The notes under the pieces: generated by a model | What the model saw: only the letters and a program-made list of their open reading frames with translations | Told to the model about the DNA's origin: nothing | The model's database searches: none | Translations under genes and position numbers: made by a program | Shown here: piece by piece, positions 48,112 to 64,000 of the stretch | How positions within the stretch are numbered: position 1 is the first letter of the stretch | How the letters are laid out: each line of letters starts with the position of its first letter | Assembly: GCF_012844235.1 (NCBI RefSeq) | Contig: NZ_JABAGR010000004.1 | Span: 124,001 to 188,000 of the forward strand | Direction of reading: 5' to 3' | Length of the DNA stretch: 64,000 nt | Origin: Parafannyhessea umbonata | GTDB lineage: Bacteria; Actinomycetota; Coriobacteriia; Coriobacteriales; Atopobiaceae

Positions 48112-48669
48112 ATGGCAAAGCGCTGGTATGTGGTCCACACCTACTCGGGCTACGAGAACAAGGTGAAGGGCGAGATCGAGCACCGTGCCGAGATCAACGG
48201 CATGCAGGACAAGATCGTCGACATTCAGATTCCGACCGAGGACGTCACCGAGATCAAGGACGGTGGCAAGCGCGAGACCAAGGAAGAGAAGGTCTTCCCG
48301 GGCTATGTGCTCGTTCGCATGGAGATGAACGACGACACGTGGACCCTCGTTCGCAACACTGAGGGTGTCACCGGCTTCCTCGGCCTAGACGGTAGCAAGC
48401 CCGCTCCGCTTCGTAGGTCTGAGTTCAACAAGATCATGCACCGCGGTGGAGGCAACTCGAACGGCTCCAAGCAGCAGAAGCACGTTACGACCACCACCAA
48501 CATCGAGCCCGGCATGTCGGTCAAGGTCGTCTCTGGGCCGCTTGCGGACTTCGACGGCCAGGTGTCCGAGGTCAATGCCGAGGCGGGCAAGGTCAAGGTT
48601 ATGCTCACGATCTTCGGCCGCGAGACGCCCGTCGAACTCACCCTCGACCAGATCACCATCATCGCTTAG
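48112..48669 (+). CDS. nusG: Transcription termination/antitermination factor NusG
   Basis: A 185-residue factor. The NGN domain starts with WYVVHTYSGYENKVK and has the VFPGYVLVRMEMND block. The KOW domain follows near residue 135 (GPLADFDGQVSEVNAEAGKVKV). It binds the RNA polymerase clamp and couples it to the ribosome or Rho. It is followed by rplK 86 bp later. Confidence 0.97.
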   Translation: MAKRWYVVHTYSGYENKVKGEIEHRAEINGMQDKIVDIQIPTEDVTEIKDGGKRETKEEKVFPGYVLVRMEMNDDTWTLVRNTEGVTGFLGLDGSKPAPLRRSEFNKIMHRGGGNSNGSKQQKHVTTTTNIEPGMSVKVVSGPLADFDGQVSEVNAEAGKVKVMLTIFGRETPVELTLDQITIIA

Positions 48670-48755
48670 CAACCAGTCGGTCCCGGTATCGGTGAGGATG
48701 GCTTCTCCGGGGTCGGTTGATATAGGAAACGCAAAACTCTGTCTAGGAGACCACA

Positions 48756-49181
48756 ATGGCCAAGAAGGTTACCCACTTCATCAAGCTCCAGATTCCTGCT
48801 GGCGCAGCTAACCCCGCGCCTCCCGTCGGCCCTGCCCTCGGTGCCGCCCAGGTCAACATCATGCAGTTCTGCCAGGCGTTCAACGCGGCGACCTCCGACA
48901 AGAAGGGTGACATCATCCCTGTCGAGATCACCGTCTACGAGGACCGCACTTTCGACTTCGTGTGCAAGACCCCTCCCGCGGCCCAGCTGATCAAGAAGGA
49001 GCTCGGCCTCAAGAGCGGCTCTGGCGTTCCCCAGCGCGATAAGGTCGGCCAGCTCTCCCAGGAGCAGCTCACCAAGATCGCCGAGATTAAGATGCCGGAC
49101 CTCAACGCGAACGACATCGAGGCCGCCAAGAAGATCGTCGCGGGCACCGCTCGCTCCATGGGCGTCACGATCGCCGAGTAG
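48756..49181 (+). CDS. rplK: 50S ribosomal protein L11
   Basis: A 141-residue protein of standard length with the N-terminal [21 protein letters not shown] block (thiostrepton-contact region) and the C-terminal RNA-binding domain ending [11 protein letters not shown]. The start follows TAGGAGA. Confidence 0.98.
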   Translation: MAKKVTHFIKLQIPAGAANPAPPVGPALGAAQVNIMQFCQAFNAATSDKKGDIIPVEITVYEDRTFDFVCKTPPAAQLIKKELGLKSGSGVPQRDKVGQLSQEQLTKIAEIKMPDLNANDIEAAKKIVAGTARSMGVTIAE

Positions 49182-49192
49182 AAGGCTCTAAG

Positions 49193-49236
49193 CGCCCGGT
49201 GTCGCCGGGCGTGTCCGATAACGGTGGTGATCCACC
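49193..49236 (+). promoter_or_regulatory. Hairpins in the rplK-rplA spacer
   Basis: CGCCCGG / CCGGGCG (49193-49211) and GGTGG-TGAT-CCACC (49223-49236). Their position before rplA suits autogenous control by L1, which is known in other bacteria. This is an inference from location only. Confidence 0.35.
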
Positions 49237-49285
49237 AACTACGTGGGAGGGCCACGCCGCCCGCTAACCACACAGGAGGTAAGAA

Positions 49286-49993
49286 ATGGCGAAGCACGGA
49301 AAGAACTACACCAACGCCACTGCCAAGTTCGACAAGGCAGAGGTCTACAGCCCGAAGAAGGCCATGGAGCTCGTGAAGGAGCTCTCCACCGCCAAGTTCG
49401 ACGAGACCGTCGAGGCTTCCATTCGCCTGGGCGTCGACACCCGCAAGGCCGACCAGAACGTCCGTGGCTCCATCTCCCTGCCCAACGGCACTGGCAAGAC
49501 CGTCCGCGTCGCCGTCTTCGCAGAGGGCGCCAAGGCCGACGAGGCCAAGGCTGCTGGCGCCGACATCGTCGGCTCCGACGACCTCGTTGAGGATGTCCAG
49601 AAGGGCAACATCAACTTCGATGCCGTCATCGCGACCCCCAACCTCATGGGCAAGGTCGGTCGTCTCGGCCGCATCCTCGGTCCCCGTGGCCTGATGCCGA
49701 ACCCCAAGCTCGGCACCGTCACCATGGACGTCGAGAAGATGGTCAAGGAGCTCAAGGCCGGTCGTGTCGAGTACCGCGCCGACCGCTACGGCATCTGCCA
49801 CGTCCCGATGGGCAAGGTCTCCTTCACCGTCGAGCAGCTGGTCGAGAACTACGCGGCTCTCTACACCGAGATTCTCCGCGTTAAGCCGTCCACGGCTAAG
49901 GGACGCTACGTCAAGTCCGTCTCCTTCTCTTCGACGATGGGCCCTGGCGTCAAGGTCGACTCCGCTGTCACCCGCGACTTCCTCGCCGAGTAG
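49286..49993 (+). CDS. rplA: 50S ribosomal protein L1
   Basis: A 235-residue protein of normal length, with [36 protein letters not shown] and the final [17 protein letters not shown] block. The start follows AGGAGG. L1 forms the stalk near the E site and represses its own operon in E. coli. Confidence 0.98.
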   Translation: MAKHGKNYTNATAKFDKAEVYSPKKAMELVKELSTAKFDETVEASIRLGVDTRKADQNVRGSISLPNGTGKTVRVAVFAEGAKADEAKAAGADIVGSDDLVEDVQKGNINFDAVIATPNLMGKVGRLGRILGPRGLMPNPKLGTVTMDVEKMVKELKAGRVEYRADRYGICHVPMGKVSFTVEQLVENYAALYTEILRVKPSTAKGRYVKSVSFSSTMGPGVKVDSAVTRDFLAE

Positions 49994-50034
49994 CAAGCTA
50001 GTCGCCTAGCGGTCGCTAGACAGAAGCAACGTAC

Positions 50035-50068
50035 GAATGCCGGTTCGGGACTGCCCGGGCCGGCATTC
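50035..50068 (+). terminator. Terminator after rplKA
   Basis: Exact 9-bp arms GAATGCCGG (50035-50043) and CCGGCATTC (50060-50068), followed by TGCTCTT. Confidence 0.75.
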
Positions 50069-50189
50069 TGCTCTTCTCGACCACGGTCCTTTCGGTGTGC
50101 GGGCGCGAAGCTATGACTGACGGTGGGGGCGGAAGCGATCGCATGCCCATGCACACAATGTGAAGACGAGAAGAACGCGTCGCCTTTGC

Positions 50190-50217
50190 TTGACGTCCGC
50201 CATGGGTGATGTAAAAA
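50190..50217 (+). promoter_or_regulatory. Candidate rplJL promoter
   Basis: TTGACG (50190-50195) and TAAAAA (50212-50217) with 16 bases between. It lies just ahead of the L10 leader, where a promoter is expected. Confidence 0.45.
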
Positions 50218-50257
50218 TACTCTGTGCATGACGTTGGTCATGCAATTTTACATAGCA

Positions 50258-50330
50258 CGTACCGCTGCCAAAGACAGCAGGTGCCCGCAAGGGCTCAAAG
50301 GGGTTATCCCGCCAGCCGAGGTGGTCTTGG
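50258..50330 (+). ncRNA. L10 ribosomal-protein leader
   Basis: The segment with GCTGCCAAAGACAGCAGGTG and the GCCCGCAAGGGC hairpin, ending in CCGCCAGCCGAGGTGG, matches the conserved L10 leader that binds L10(L12)4 for feedback control. It is followed directly by an intrinsic terminator and then rplJ. Confidence 0.8.
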
Positions 50331-50342
50331 AATAGCTTCTTA

Positions 50343-50377
50343 GACCCTGCTTTGGCTGCGCCAAGCGGGGTCTTTTT
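50343..50377 (+). terminator. Attenuator downstream of the L10 leader
   Basis: GACCC-GCTT-GG pairs with CC-AAGC-GGGGTC across a CTGCG loop, followed by TTTTT. Position between the leader and rplJ suggests attenuation. Confidence 0.8.
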
Positions 50378-50434
50378 CGTGAAGGCCCGCCGCGTCGGCG
50401 GCATGTGCCTGATCGGATCAAGGAGGTGTATTTC

Positions 50435-50950
50435 ATGCCCAACAGCAAGAACGTCGAGATGCTCGCCAAGGTCAAGGAGTCCATTGACAACTCCAAGGGT
50501 GTCTTCTTCATCGACTACCGCGGTCTTACCGTCAAGGAGACCCAGGAGCTTCGTCGCAAGCTCACCCAGGCCGGCGCTCACATGAAGGTCTACAAGAACA
50601 ACATCGTGAAGATCGCTCTTGAGCAGGCCGAGATGCCCGTGGCTGACGTTGCAGGCACCGTCGCCTACGTCTTCTACGAGGACGACCCTGTCGCCGCTGC
50701 CAAGGTCATCAAGGAGGAGTCCAACTCCCTCAAGAAGATCGAGTGGCTCGGAGCCATCGCTGACGGCCAGTCCCTCTCTGCGGACGAGGCCAAGGCCTAC
50801 GCGGAGCTGCCCTCTCGCGAGGAGCTCATGGCCAAGCTGGTTTACGTCATCGCAAGCCCGCTTTCCGGCATCGCTCAGGTTTGCGCTGGTCCCGCCAGGG
50901 GTCTTGCGACCGTCCTGGACGCCATCGCAGACCAGAAGAACGCCGCCTAG
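50435..50950 (+). CDS. rplJ: 50S ribosomal protein L10
   Basis: A 171-residue protein. The globular rRNA-binding domain (MLAKVKESIDNSKGVFFIDYRG, then VYKNNIVKIAL) is followed by the C-terminal helix that carries L7/L12 dimers. ATG 50435 follows AAGGAGG. It is under the leader and attenuator described upstream. Confidence 0.98.
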   Translation: MPNSKNVEMLAKVKESIDNSKGVFFIDYRGLTVKETQELRRKLTQAGAHMKVYKNNIVKIALEQAEMPVADVAGTVAYVFYEDDPVAAAKVIKEESNSLKKIEWLGAIADGQSLSADEAKAYAELPSREELMAKLVYVIASPLSGIAQVCAGPARGLATVLDAIADQKNAA

Positions 50951-51038
50951 ACAGGCGCTCTTCGAAAGCGCCATCGCACGTTGCACTACCAAGAATTCTA
51001 TGGGCGCAGGAAGCGCCCACTAACAAAGGAGAATTGAC

Positions 51039-51416
51039 ATGGCTGTCACCAAGGATGAGATCATCGAGGCCCTCAAGGAGATGCCCGCCCTCGAGCTTTC
51101 CGAGCTCGTTCACGAGCTGGAGGACGTCTTCGGCGTCTCCGCCGCCGCTCCTGTCGCCGTCGCTGCTGCCGCTCCCGCGGCCGACGCTGCTCCCGCTGAG
51201 GAGAAGACCAACTTCGACGTCGAGCTGACCTCCTTCGGCTCCAACAAGATCGCCGTCATCAAGGTCGTCCGCGCCCTCACCTCCCTTGGCCTGAAGGAGG
51301 CCAAGGAGGCCGTCGAGTCCGCTCCTAAGGTCATCCTCGAGGGTGCCAAGAAGGAGGACGCCGAGGACGCCAAGAAGCAGCTCGAGGAGGCCGGCGCTAC
51401 CGTTACCCTGAAGTAA
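51039..51416 (+). CDS. rplL: 50S ribosomal protein L7/L12
   Basis: A 125-residue stalk protein: N-terminal dimerisation helices ([22 protein letters not shown]), an Ala/Pro-rich hinge (about 40-56) and the C-terminal factor-binding domain with [21 protein letters not shown] and the final TVTLK. The start follows AAAGGAG. It recruits translation GTPases to the ribosome. Confidence 0.98.
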   Translation: MAVTKDEIIEALKEMPALELSELVHELEDVFGVSAAAPVAVAAAAPAADAAPAEEKTNFDVELTSFGSNKIAVIKVVRALTSLGLKEAKEAVESAPKVILEGAKKEDAEDAKKQLEEAGATVTLK

Positions 51417-51446
51417 CGAACGCTCCTTCAGCACTTCGCACGTCTG

Positions 51447-51476
51447 GGGTCCGGACCGCAAGGTCCGGGCCCTTTT
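51447..51476 (+). terminator. Terminator between rplL and rpoB
   Basis: CCGGACC (51451-51457) and GGTCCGG (51462-51468) with a GCAA loop, extended by GGG/CCC pairing and followed by TTTT. Partial read-through would set rpoBC expression below that of the ribosomal proteins. Confidence 0.85.
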
Positions 51477-51838
51477 GCGTAGGACCGCCAATGCGAGAAG
51501 GGCTTGCGCAGCGCTCTTCGGACATCGTCTCTCTGGCTGATTGCGGGTCCGGCTGCCTTTCGGTACGGGCGCGCGACCGGGTTGATGGCGGACGAGAATC
51601 TATGGGCACTGGAAGATTTCTGTGCTGAATTTCGTCGTCCCGTCGGTTTGGAATGTAACAGCCCACAATCTGACCACAAATTCGAAATGCGTTTTCGCAG
51701 GTAGAAGCCTTGCTTTTCTCCCCTAATAAAAAGGGTCTCGAATGTCAAGACTTTTCATTGACCTGGAATTCCAACTTCGTTAAGTTATTAGATTGCGACA
51801 ACTGCCGCTTTTTATCTCGTCGAAGGAGGAAGTGCCTG
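51477..51838 (+). other. rpoB leader region
   Basis: About 360 bases without a gene. The last 130 are AT-rich. TTGACC near 51758 with TAAGTT 17 bases later is a weak promoter candidate. A copy of the recurrent CGAGAAG core is at 51494-51500. In-frame codons extend upstream of rpoB here but lack family similarity. Confidence 0.4.
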
Positions 51839-55351
<3,513 letters not shown>

Positions 55352-55356
55352 CGAAC

Positions 55357-59799
<4,443 letters not shown>

Positions 59800-59843
59800 C
59801 GCCTAGGCTCGCGCGGCACCCGCCCGCGACATAGTTGCCAGTC

Positions 59844-59880
59844 AGGCCCCCGGCTCAGCAAAGAGTCGGGGGCCTTTGTC
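59844..59880 (+). terminator. Terminator after rpoC
   Basis: Exact 9-bp arms AGGCCCCCG (59844-59852) and CGGGGGCCT (59867-59875), followed by TTGTC. Confidence 0.85.
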
Positions 59881-59971
59881 ATACCTGCGCGCAAATGGGT
59901 ATCACTTGCCATAGGCAACGTTCGGCGGCGTGCCCGTGGCGCGCCGCGGGTCGCGAAGGGGTGGTGTCGTT

Positions 59972-60508
59972 ATGGAAGTCAAGTTCACGCGCTCTAAGTG
60001 GGGGACCATCCTCTGGGGCGTCGCCAGCGCCGTGCTGGGCATTTTCATGTTCGTCAACCCGGGCGCCACGGCAAAGGGCGTCACGGTCTTCTTCGGCTGG
60101 GTGCTCACCATCGCGGGCGTGATCGCGCTCATCGGGTCGTTCACGCACTGGAGCATCGTCCTCTCCACGCTGGACCTCTATGCCGGAGCCCTTTCGCTCC
60201 TGTTCGGCATGCTCATCCTGGCGTGGCCGGAGTTCTTCGTCGCGTTCATCTTCGTGATGCTCGGCCTCTATGTCATCGCGGCCGGCTTCTCGACTCTCGC
60301 GGGGTCGAACGCCCTGCGGATACTGGGGGTAAAGGGCTCGGGCGCCGGCATAGCGCTCTCGGTCCTCTCCGTGATCCTTGGCATCCTCGTCATCATGTCG
60401 CCGTTCGCCATGGCGAGCTTCGCCATGTCCGTTGGTGGCATCGCGCTCATCTACACGGGCCTGGTGCACATAGCGCAGGGCATCAAGATGCCGGGCAAGG
60501 GCAACTAG
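59972..60508 (+). CDS. DUF308/HdeD-like membrane protein
   Basis: A 178-residue integral membrane protein with about six hydrophobic segments and repeated Gly-rich helices (GVASAVLGIFMFVNPG, then SVLSVILGILVIMSP) typical of the DUF308/HdeD family, which has two internal repeats. HdeD is linked to acid resistance in E. coli, but the molecular role of the family is not settled. ATG 59972 follows GAAGGGG. It is flanked by terminators, so it forms its own unit. Confidence 0.85.
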   Translation: MEVKFTRSKWGTILWGVASAVLGIFMFVNPGATAKGVTVFFGWVLTIAGVIALIGSFTHWSIVLSTLDLYAGALSLLFGMLILAWPEFFVAFIFVMLGLYVIAAGFSTLAGSNALRILGVKGSGAGIALSVLSVILGILVIMSPFAMASFAMSVGGIALIYTGLVHIAQGIKMPGKGN

Positions 60509-60579
60509 AGCCGCACGCCGAACGCCTTGGCTCTGGGGCCGCGGCGTCCGCGAGGGTCGCCGCACGGATGGCTCTACCA

Positions 60580-60613
60580 TGGGGGTACCGGCCGTCGCCG
60601 GCGCCCCCTTTTT
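60580..60613 (+). terminator. Terminator after the DUF308 gene
   Basis: GGGGG-ACCGGC pairs with GCCGG-GCCCCC around CGTC, followed by TTTTT. Confidence 0.85.
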
Positions 60614-60774
60614 CAGGACGACCATCATGCGCCGTGGCATCACACAATTCCGTGAGTGGTTCCCACGCGACGGTCCTTCGTATCGATAATGGGTAAGAAA
60701 CATAATGTCATAGGTCCACTGAGCCTTATGCGAAGGGCGGACCGCGTATACACACTCTGTCGGAAGGATGAGTC
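60614..60774 (+). other. Leader/promoter region of gldA
   Basis: No gene. CCTTCG and CGAAGG occur about 60 bases apart (near 60674 and 60731), each flanked by GGTC/GGACC, forming an imperfect long-range inverted repeat that includes the AT-rich promoter-like stretch between them. Confidence 0.35.
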
Positions 60775-61872
60775 ATGGCACGCGTGTTCATCAGTCCCAG
60801 CAAGTACGTCCAGGGTCCCGGGGAGTTGGCCAAGCTTGGCAGCTACGTGGCAAACTACGGCAAGAAGGCCCTGGTCGTCATTTCCGCGGGCGGCATCCGT
60901 CGCTCCTGTGACGTGGTGAGGAAGAGCTTTGCCGATGCCAATGTCGCGTTTGACTTCGACGAGTTCAACGGCGAGTGCTCGCAGGACGAGATCGACCGTC
61001 TTGTGGGCGACGCGCGCGAGAAGGGCGCGGACGTCGTCGTAGGCATTGGCGGCGGCAAGATCTTCGACACTGCGAAGGCCGTCGCAAACGCCGTGGACGC
61101 TCCCGTGATTGTGGTCCCGACGATCGCCGCGACCGATGCGCCGTGCTCCGCGCTCTCCGTCGTCTATACGGATGACGGCCAGTTCAAGGAGTACCAGTTC
61201 TTCAAGGCGAACCCGAACTTGGTGCTCATGGACACCGACGTCATCAGCAAGAGTCCCGTGCGTCTGACCGTGAGCGGCATGGGCGACGCGCTGGCCACGT
61301 ACTTCGAGGCGCGTGCGTGCAAGCGCTCCGACGCCACCACCTGCGCCGGCGACAAGGTGACCTCCGCGGCCATGGCCCTCGCGCGCCTGTGCTACGACAC
61401 GCTGATGTCCGACGGCGTCAAGGCGAAGATCGCGCTGGAGGCCGGTGCGTGCACCGAGTCCGTCGAGAAGATCATCGAGGCCAACACGCTGCTATCCGGC
61501 CTTGGCTTCGAGTCGGCCGGCCTTGCTGCGGCGCACGCCATCCACAACGGCCTTACCGCGATGCCCGAGACGCACGCGTTCTACCACGGCGAGAAGGTTG
61601 CGTTTGGCACGCTGTCCCAGCTGGTGCTGGAGGATGCCGACGAGCTTCCCGAGGTGCTGGACTTCTGCGTGCAGCTGGGCCTGCCGGTCACGTTTGAGCA
61701 GCTCGGCGTTAAGGACGCGAGCTACGACCGCGTGCTTGAGGTGGCGAAGCTCGCGTGCGCGCCGAACGACACCCTGCACAACATGCCGTTCGAGGTGACG
61801 CCGGAGAAGGTCGCGAACGCGATGCTTGCGGCCGACGCGCTGGGCAGAAACGAGCTCGAGGCGTACGAGTAG
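60775..61872 (+). CDS. gldA: Glycerol dehydrogenase
   Basis: A 365-residue NAD-dependent, zinc-type polyol dehydrogenase that oxidises glycerol to dihydroxyacetone. Blocks: N-terminal ISPSKYVQGPGELAKL, the NAD loop GIGGGKIFDTAKAVA, VPTIAATDAPCSALSVVY, GMGDALATYFEARA with a zinc Asp, and the two zinc His in LAAAHAIHNGL and THAFYHGEKVAFG. ATG 60775 follows GGAAGGATG. A strong terminator follows. No dihydroxyacetone kinase is adjacent. Confidence 0.94.
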   Translation: MARVFISPSKYVQGPGELAKLGSYVANYGKKALVVISAGGIRRSCDVVRKSFADANVAFDFDEFNGECSQDEIDRLVGDAREKGADVVVGIGGGKIFDTAKAVANAVDAPVIVVPTIAATDAPCSALSVVYTDDGQFKEYQFFKANPNLVLMDTDVISKSPVRLTVSGMGDALATYFEARACKRSDATTCAGDKVTSAAMALARLCYDTLMSDGVKAKIALEAGACTESVEKIIEANTLLSGLGFESAGLAAAHAIHNGLTAMPETHAFYHGEKVAFGTLSQLVLEDADELPEVLDFCVQLGLPVTFEQLGVKDASYDRVLEVAKLACAPNDTLHNMPFEVTPEKVANAMLAADALGRNELEAYE

Positions 61873-61945
61873 CTTCGGGACCACGGTAGACCGCGGGATG
61901 CCACGGACGTGTGGCTGACCTAGGCCCCAGGTCGCCCGTTACAAA

Positions 61946-61980
61946 AGAACCCTCCCTGCCGCTTTGGCAGGGAGGGTTCT
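61946..61980 (+). terminator. Terminator after gldA
   Basis: Exact 15-bp arms AGAACCCTCCCTGCC (61946-61960) and GGCAGGGAGGGTTCT (61966-61980) with a GCTTT loop; no long T-run. A stem this stable should stop transcription. Confidence 0.85.
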
Positions 61981-62034
61981 GTCGTACCATCCCAAATTCC
62001 TGGCAGGTCGGGAGCGTGGCGGAGTATACTTGTG

Positions 62035-62068
62035 TAGACATTATGTAATGTGACTAAATTAGTGTCTA
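62035..62068. promoter_or_regulatory. Nested palindromes upstream of the FAD oxidoreductase gene
   Basis: TAGACA (62035-62040) and TGTCTA (62063-62068) enclose two palindromes, ACATTATGTAATGT (62038-62051) and ACTAAATTAGT (62053-62063). A TATACT sits just upstream near 62025. It looks like one or two operators over a promoter. Confidence 0.5.
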
Positions 62069-62128
62069 TACAGATGTTTTGGCATGACCTTGCGCATCGC
62101 GCCGGTCCGGGTCGGAAAGGGGAATCCG

Positions 62129-63505
62129 TTGGACAGGAACAGCAGAATCTGCATCGTTGGTGGAGGCCCCGCCGGGCTCTCGCTTGCCATGTACCTCGAG
62201 AAGAACGGGTTTGACGACTACACCATCTTCGAGCGCAGCGGGCGCGTGGGCGGCAAGGCGTTCAGCCCGCTCATGAAGGTGAAGAACCGCAAGGGCCAGT
62301 GGGAGGACCGCACCATCGAGATGGGCGCGGTCATGGGCTGCGACACGTACTTCGCCGTGCACGAGTGCGAGGAGTTTGGCCACACGTCCCACGCCGACGG
62401 TCCGCAGATGGGCCGTCGCTTCATGAACACGGACGGCACCCCCATCAAGGAGAGCAAGCTCGGGCTGCTCAAGAAGGTCATGAAGATGCGCAAGCTCAAC
62501 CACCTGCTTGCGACCAAGTACAAGGGCTACGACGTCAACGGACACCGCGGCGTGGCACAGGGCCGCTACGAGGGACCATGTCCTTCTCCCAAGATGAAGC
62601 TGGCGCACATCGAGGGCGAGAACCCGAACCTGAAGGACCTGAGCATGCCGTTCAGCGAGTTCCTGAAGCTGAACGACTGCGAGGACGCCGAGCTCGTGTG
62701 GAAGGGGCCGTTCACGAGCTTTGGCTATGGCTACTTCGACGAGATTCCCGCCGCGTACGTCCTGAAGTACCTGGACGCATTCACCGTGAAGCAGTTCCTT
62801 TCCACCGGCAGGCTCTGGACGTGGAAGAACGGCACCAACTCGATCTGGACCGGCGTCAACAGCGCGCTGCGCCACCCGGCAAACCTCAACAGCGAGGTCA
62901 CGGCCGTGCGTCGCACGGATGACCATGTGTACGTGCGCGTGAACGGCGGCGCGGAGCAGGAGTTTGACAAGCTGGTCATCTGCACGCCGCTCGAGATGTT
63001 CACGGCCTACGGTGACGCGACGGAGCAGGAGCGCGAGCTCTTTGGCAAGATCCAGCACAAGGAGTACTTCACCATGGCCGTGCGCACGGAGGAGGAGAAG
63101 AGCCCCGACATCAGCTACTACTACTTTGCCAACATGACGCCCGAGACCCGCGGCCACCTTATGGTGTTCTACCACCGCTGGCCGGACGCGGGCGCGCAGC
63201 CGCTGGTGACGTTCACGCTGCGCAACCACGAGGGTGCGGAGGACGTGCCGTTTGAGGAGGCGCGCGACACCACGCTTTCCGACATGGCGAAGTCGGGCCT
63301 GCCCGTCATGAAGACGGAGCGCATCGACGACTGGTACTACTTCCCGCATGTGAGCTCGGCGGACTACGCCGACGGCTGGTACGACAAGGTCGAGGCCCTG
63401 CAGGGCGAGCGCAACACGTACTTTGCGGGCGAGGTCATGTCGTTTGGCGACATGGAGGAGACCGCGGAGTACTCGCGCGACCTGGTGCGCCGCTTCTTCC
63501 ACTAG
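62129..63505 (+). CDS. FAD-dependent oxidoreductase, amine-oxidase-like
   Basis: A 458-residue flavoprotein. The dinucleotide-binding motif is at the N-terminus (RICIVGGGPAGLSLAMYLEKNG) with an acidic residue ending strand 2 (TIFERSGRVGGKAF). The C-terminal YFAGEVMSFGDMEETAEYSRDL is the second FAD-contact segment of amine-oxidase/phytoene-desaturase-like proteins. The substrate is unknown. TTG 62129 is preferred because GGAAAGGGG precedes it and the Rossmann motif starts directly after; an ATG at 62084 would add 15 residues but lacks a ribosome binding site. Confidence 0.8.
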   Translation: MDRNSRICIVGGGPAGLSLAMYLEKNGFDDYTIFERSGRVGGKAFSPLMKVKNRKGQWEDRTIEMGAVMGCDTYFAVHECEEFGHTSHADGPQMGRRFMNTDGTPIKESKLGLLKKVMKMRKLNHLLATKYKGYDVNGHRGVAQGRYEGPCPSPKMKLAHIEGENPNLKDLSMPFSEFLKLNDCEDAELVWKGPFTSFGYGYFDEIPAAYVLKYLDAFTVKQFLSTGRLWTWKNGTNSIWTGVNSALRHPANLNSEVTAVRRTDDHVYVRVNGGAEQEFDKLVICTPLEMFTAYGDATEQERELFGKIQHKEYFTMAVRTEEEKSPDISYYYFANMTPETRGHLMVFYHRWPDAGAQPLVTFTLRNHEGAEDVPFEEARDTTLSDMAKSGLPVMKTERIDDWYYFPHVSSADYADGWYDKVEALQGERNTYFAGEVMSFGDMEETAEYSRDLVRRFFH

Positions 63506-63564
63506 CCTTGCGGCCATCTTGCGAATGGCCGTCGGGTGGCGCGCGAATCTCTGCCTGCGCCCGA

Positions 63565-63596
63565 GCCGCCTGCCGCGCGTGCGGCGGGCGGCTTTT
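63565..63596 (+). terminator. Terminator after the FAD oxidoreductase gene
   Basis: GCCGCC-GCCGC pairs with GCGGC-GGCGGC around a GCGT loop, followed by TTTT. Confidence 0.8.
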
Positions 63597-63740
63597 GCGT
63601 GGCGCCGCGCGCCGCGAGGGGGCCGCGAGCCTCGCGGGTGCCCGCGCCGCTATACTAGGGTGATGCCCGCCCGACAGGCGTGGCCCGCCCAGAGGGGGCG
63701 GCCGCGCGGCGACGCCCGCGGGCAAGCCGAAAGGAGCCGC

Positions 63741-64000
63741 ATGGCAGAGTCTCACGTGACGACAGACTGCGGGTGCAAGATCGCGGACGACGACACCCTG
63801 CGCGCGCACCTCGCCAACGACGACGTGGTCTACAGCGCGACGCAGATCTTCGACGCGCTTTCCGATTCCACGCGCTTCCAGATACTGGGCGTGCTAGTCC
63901 TGGGCGAGAAGAGCGTATCCGACCTGCAGGAAGTCTGCCATGTGTCCCAATCCGCCATTTCGCACCAGCTTAGGCTCCTGCGCGACCGCGGCCTTGTGAA
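63741..64000 (+). CDS. ArsR-family regulator (cut by the window end)
   Basis: The first 86 residues are present; the frame is open at the window edge. An ArsR-type winged helix is visible (QIFDALSDSTRFQILGVLVLG, then VSDLQEVCHVSQSAISHQLRLL with the recognition helix). Two Cys sit near the N-terminus (DCGCKI) and one in the HTH (EVCHVS), a pattern seen in some metal-sensing ArsR/SmtB proteins. ATG 63741 follows AAAGGAG. A TATACT -10 lies at 63651-63656. It may regulate the upstream flavoprotein gene or genes beyond the window. Confidence 0.85.
   Translation, partial: MAESHVTTDCGCKIADDDTLRAHLANDDVVYSATQIFDALSDSTRFQILGVLVLGEKSVSDLQEVCHVSQSAISHQLRLLRDRGLV

Noticed and set aside
51710-51838. Longer rpoB start about 43 codons upstream
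   Set aside because: The extra residues lack similarity to RpoB, and a strong AAGGAGGA sits just before GTG 51839.

Overview
The window is about 64 kb of GC-rich, densely packed bacterial chromosome. The gene content points to an actinobacterium, most likely class Coriobacteriia (Olsenella/Atopobium/Collinsella-like). The evidence is a dnaK-grpE-dnaJ-hspR operon with a MerR-type HspR, DisA, ClpC, a Tat component, GTG/TTG starts, and a very long RpoC of 1480 residues. This placement is inferred from family knowledge and was not tested by any search. No insertion sequence, prophage, integrase, CRISPR array or rRNA was found; the region looks like core genome.

Layout. 1-2.5 kb: an atypical Ser/Thr kinase, a DUF5067-like lipoprotein and a small membrane protein. 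2.7-7.8 kb: a YfcE-type phosphodiesterase facing the heat-shock operon dnaK-grpE-dnaJ-hspR. 8-12.8 kb: hisC, then a PucR-type regulator divergent from an ornithine-cyclodeaminase-family enzyme and an aminotransferase. 13-19 kb: clpB, a PASTA-domain membrane protein, two unrecognised proteins and an Hsp20. A 25-bp operator-like inverted repeat sits upstream of dnaK, clpB and hsp20. Its half-site spacing equals that of the actinobacterial HAIR element, so HspR probably controls all three.

19-28 kb: a maltodextrin locus with a GH13 glycosidase, a LacI regulator with twin AACGTT-centred operators, an ABC importer (binding lipoprotein, two permeases), 4-alpha-glucanotransferase and an MsmK-type ATPase. 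28-37 kb: a HAD protein, cysK, an NTF2-like/LytTR regulator, a spermidine-synthase-like protein, a TatA ending in a zinc ribbon, greA, a three-part lysyl-tRNA synthetase and a GntR/UTRA regulator. 37-45 kb: clpC, disA, ispD, ispF, cysS, rlmB and a YacP-type nuclease, an order resembling the Bacillus clpC-to-yacP region. 45-60 kb: five tRNAs, tuf, rpmG, secE, nusG, rplKA, rplJL, rpoB and rpoC. 60-64 kb: a DUF308 membrane protein, glycerol dehydrogenase, an FAD oxidoreductase and the start of an ArsR regulator.

Most notable observations. (1) The oligomer GCGAGAAG(G/A)(A/G)C recurs in intergenic DNA, with 15 copies of its 7-base core in roughly 8 kb. Some copies form perfect inverted pairs at gene ends, as DNA-uptake sequences do in Neisseria and Haemophilus. 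(2) LysRS is fused to an HD-hydrolase-like domain and a C-terminal tRNA-binding domain. (3) RpoB has an unrelated, longer segment in place of the near-universal fork-loop-2 sequence. (4) RpoC ends in a helix-hairpin-helix domain resembling the alpha-subunit CTD, followed by an acidic tail. (5) TatA carries a zinc ribbon.
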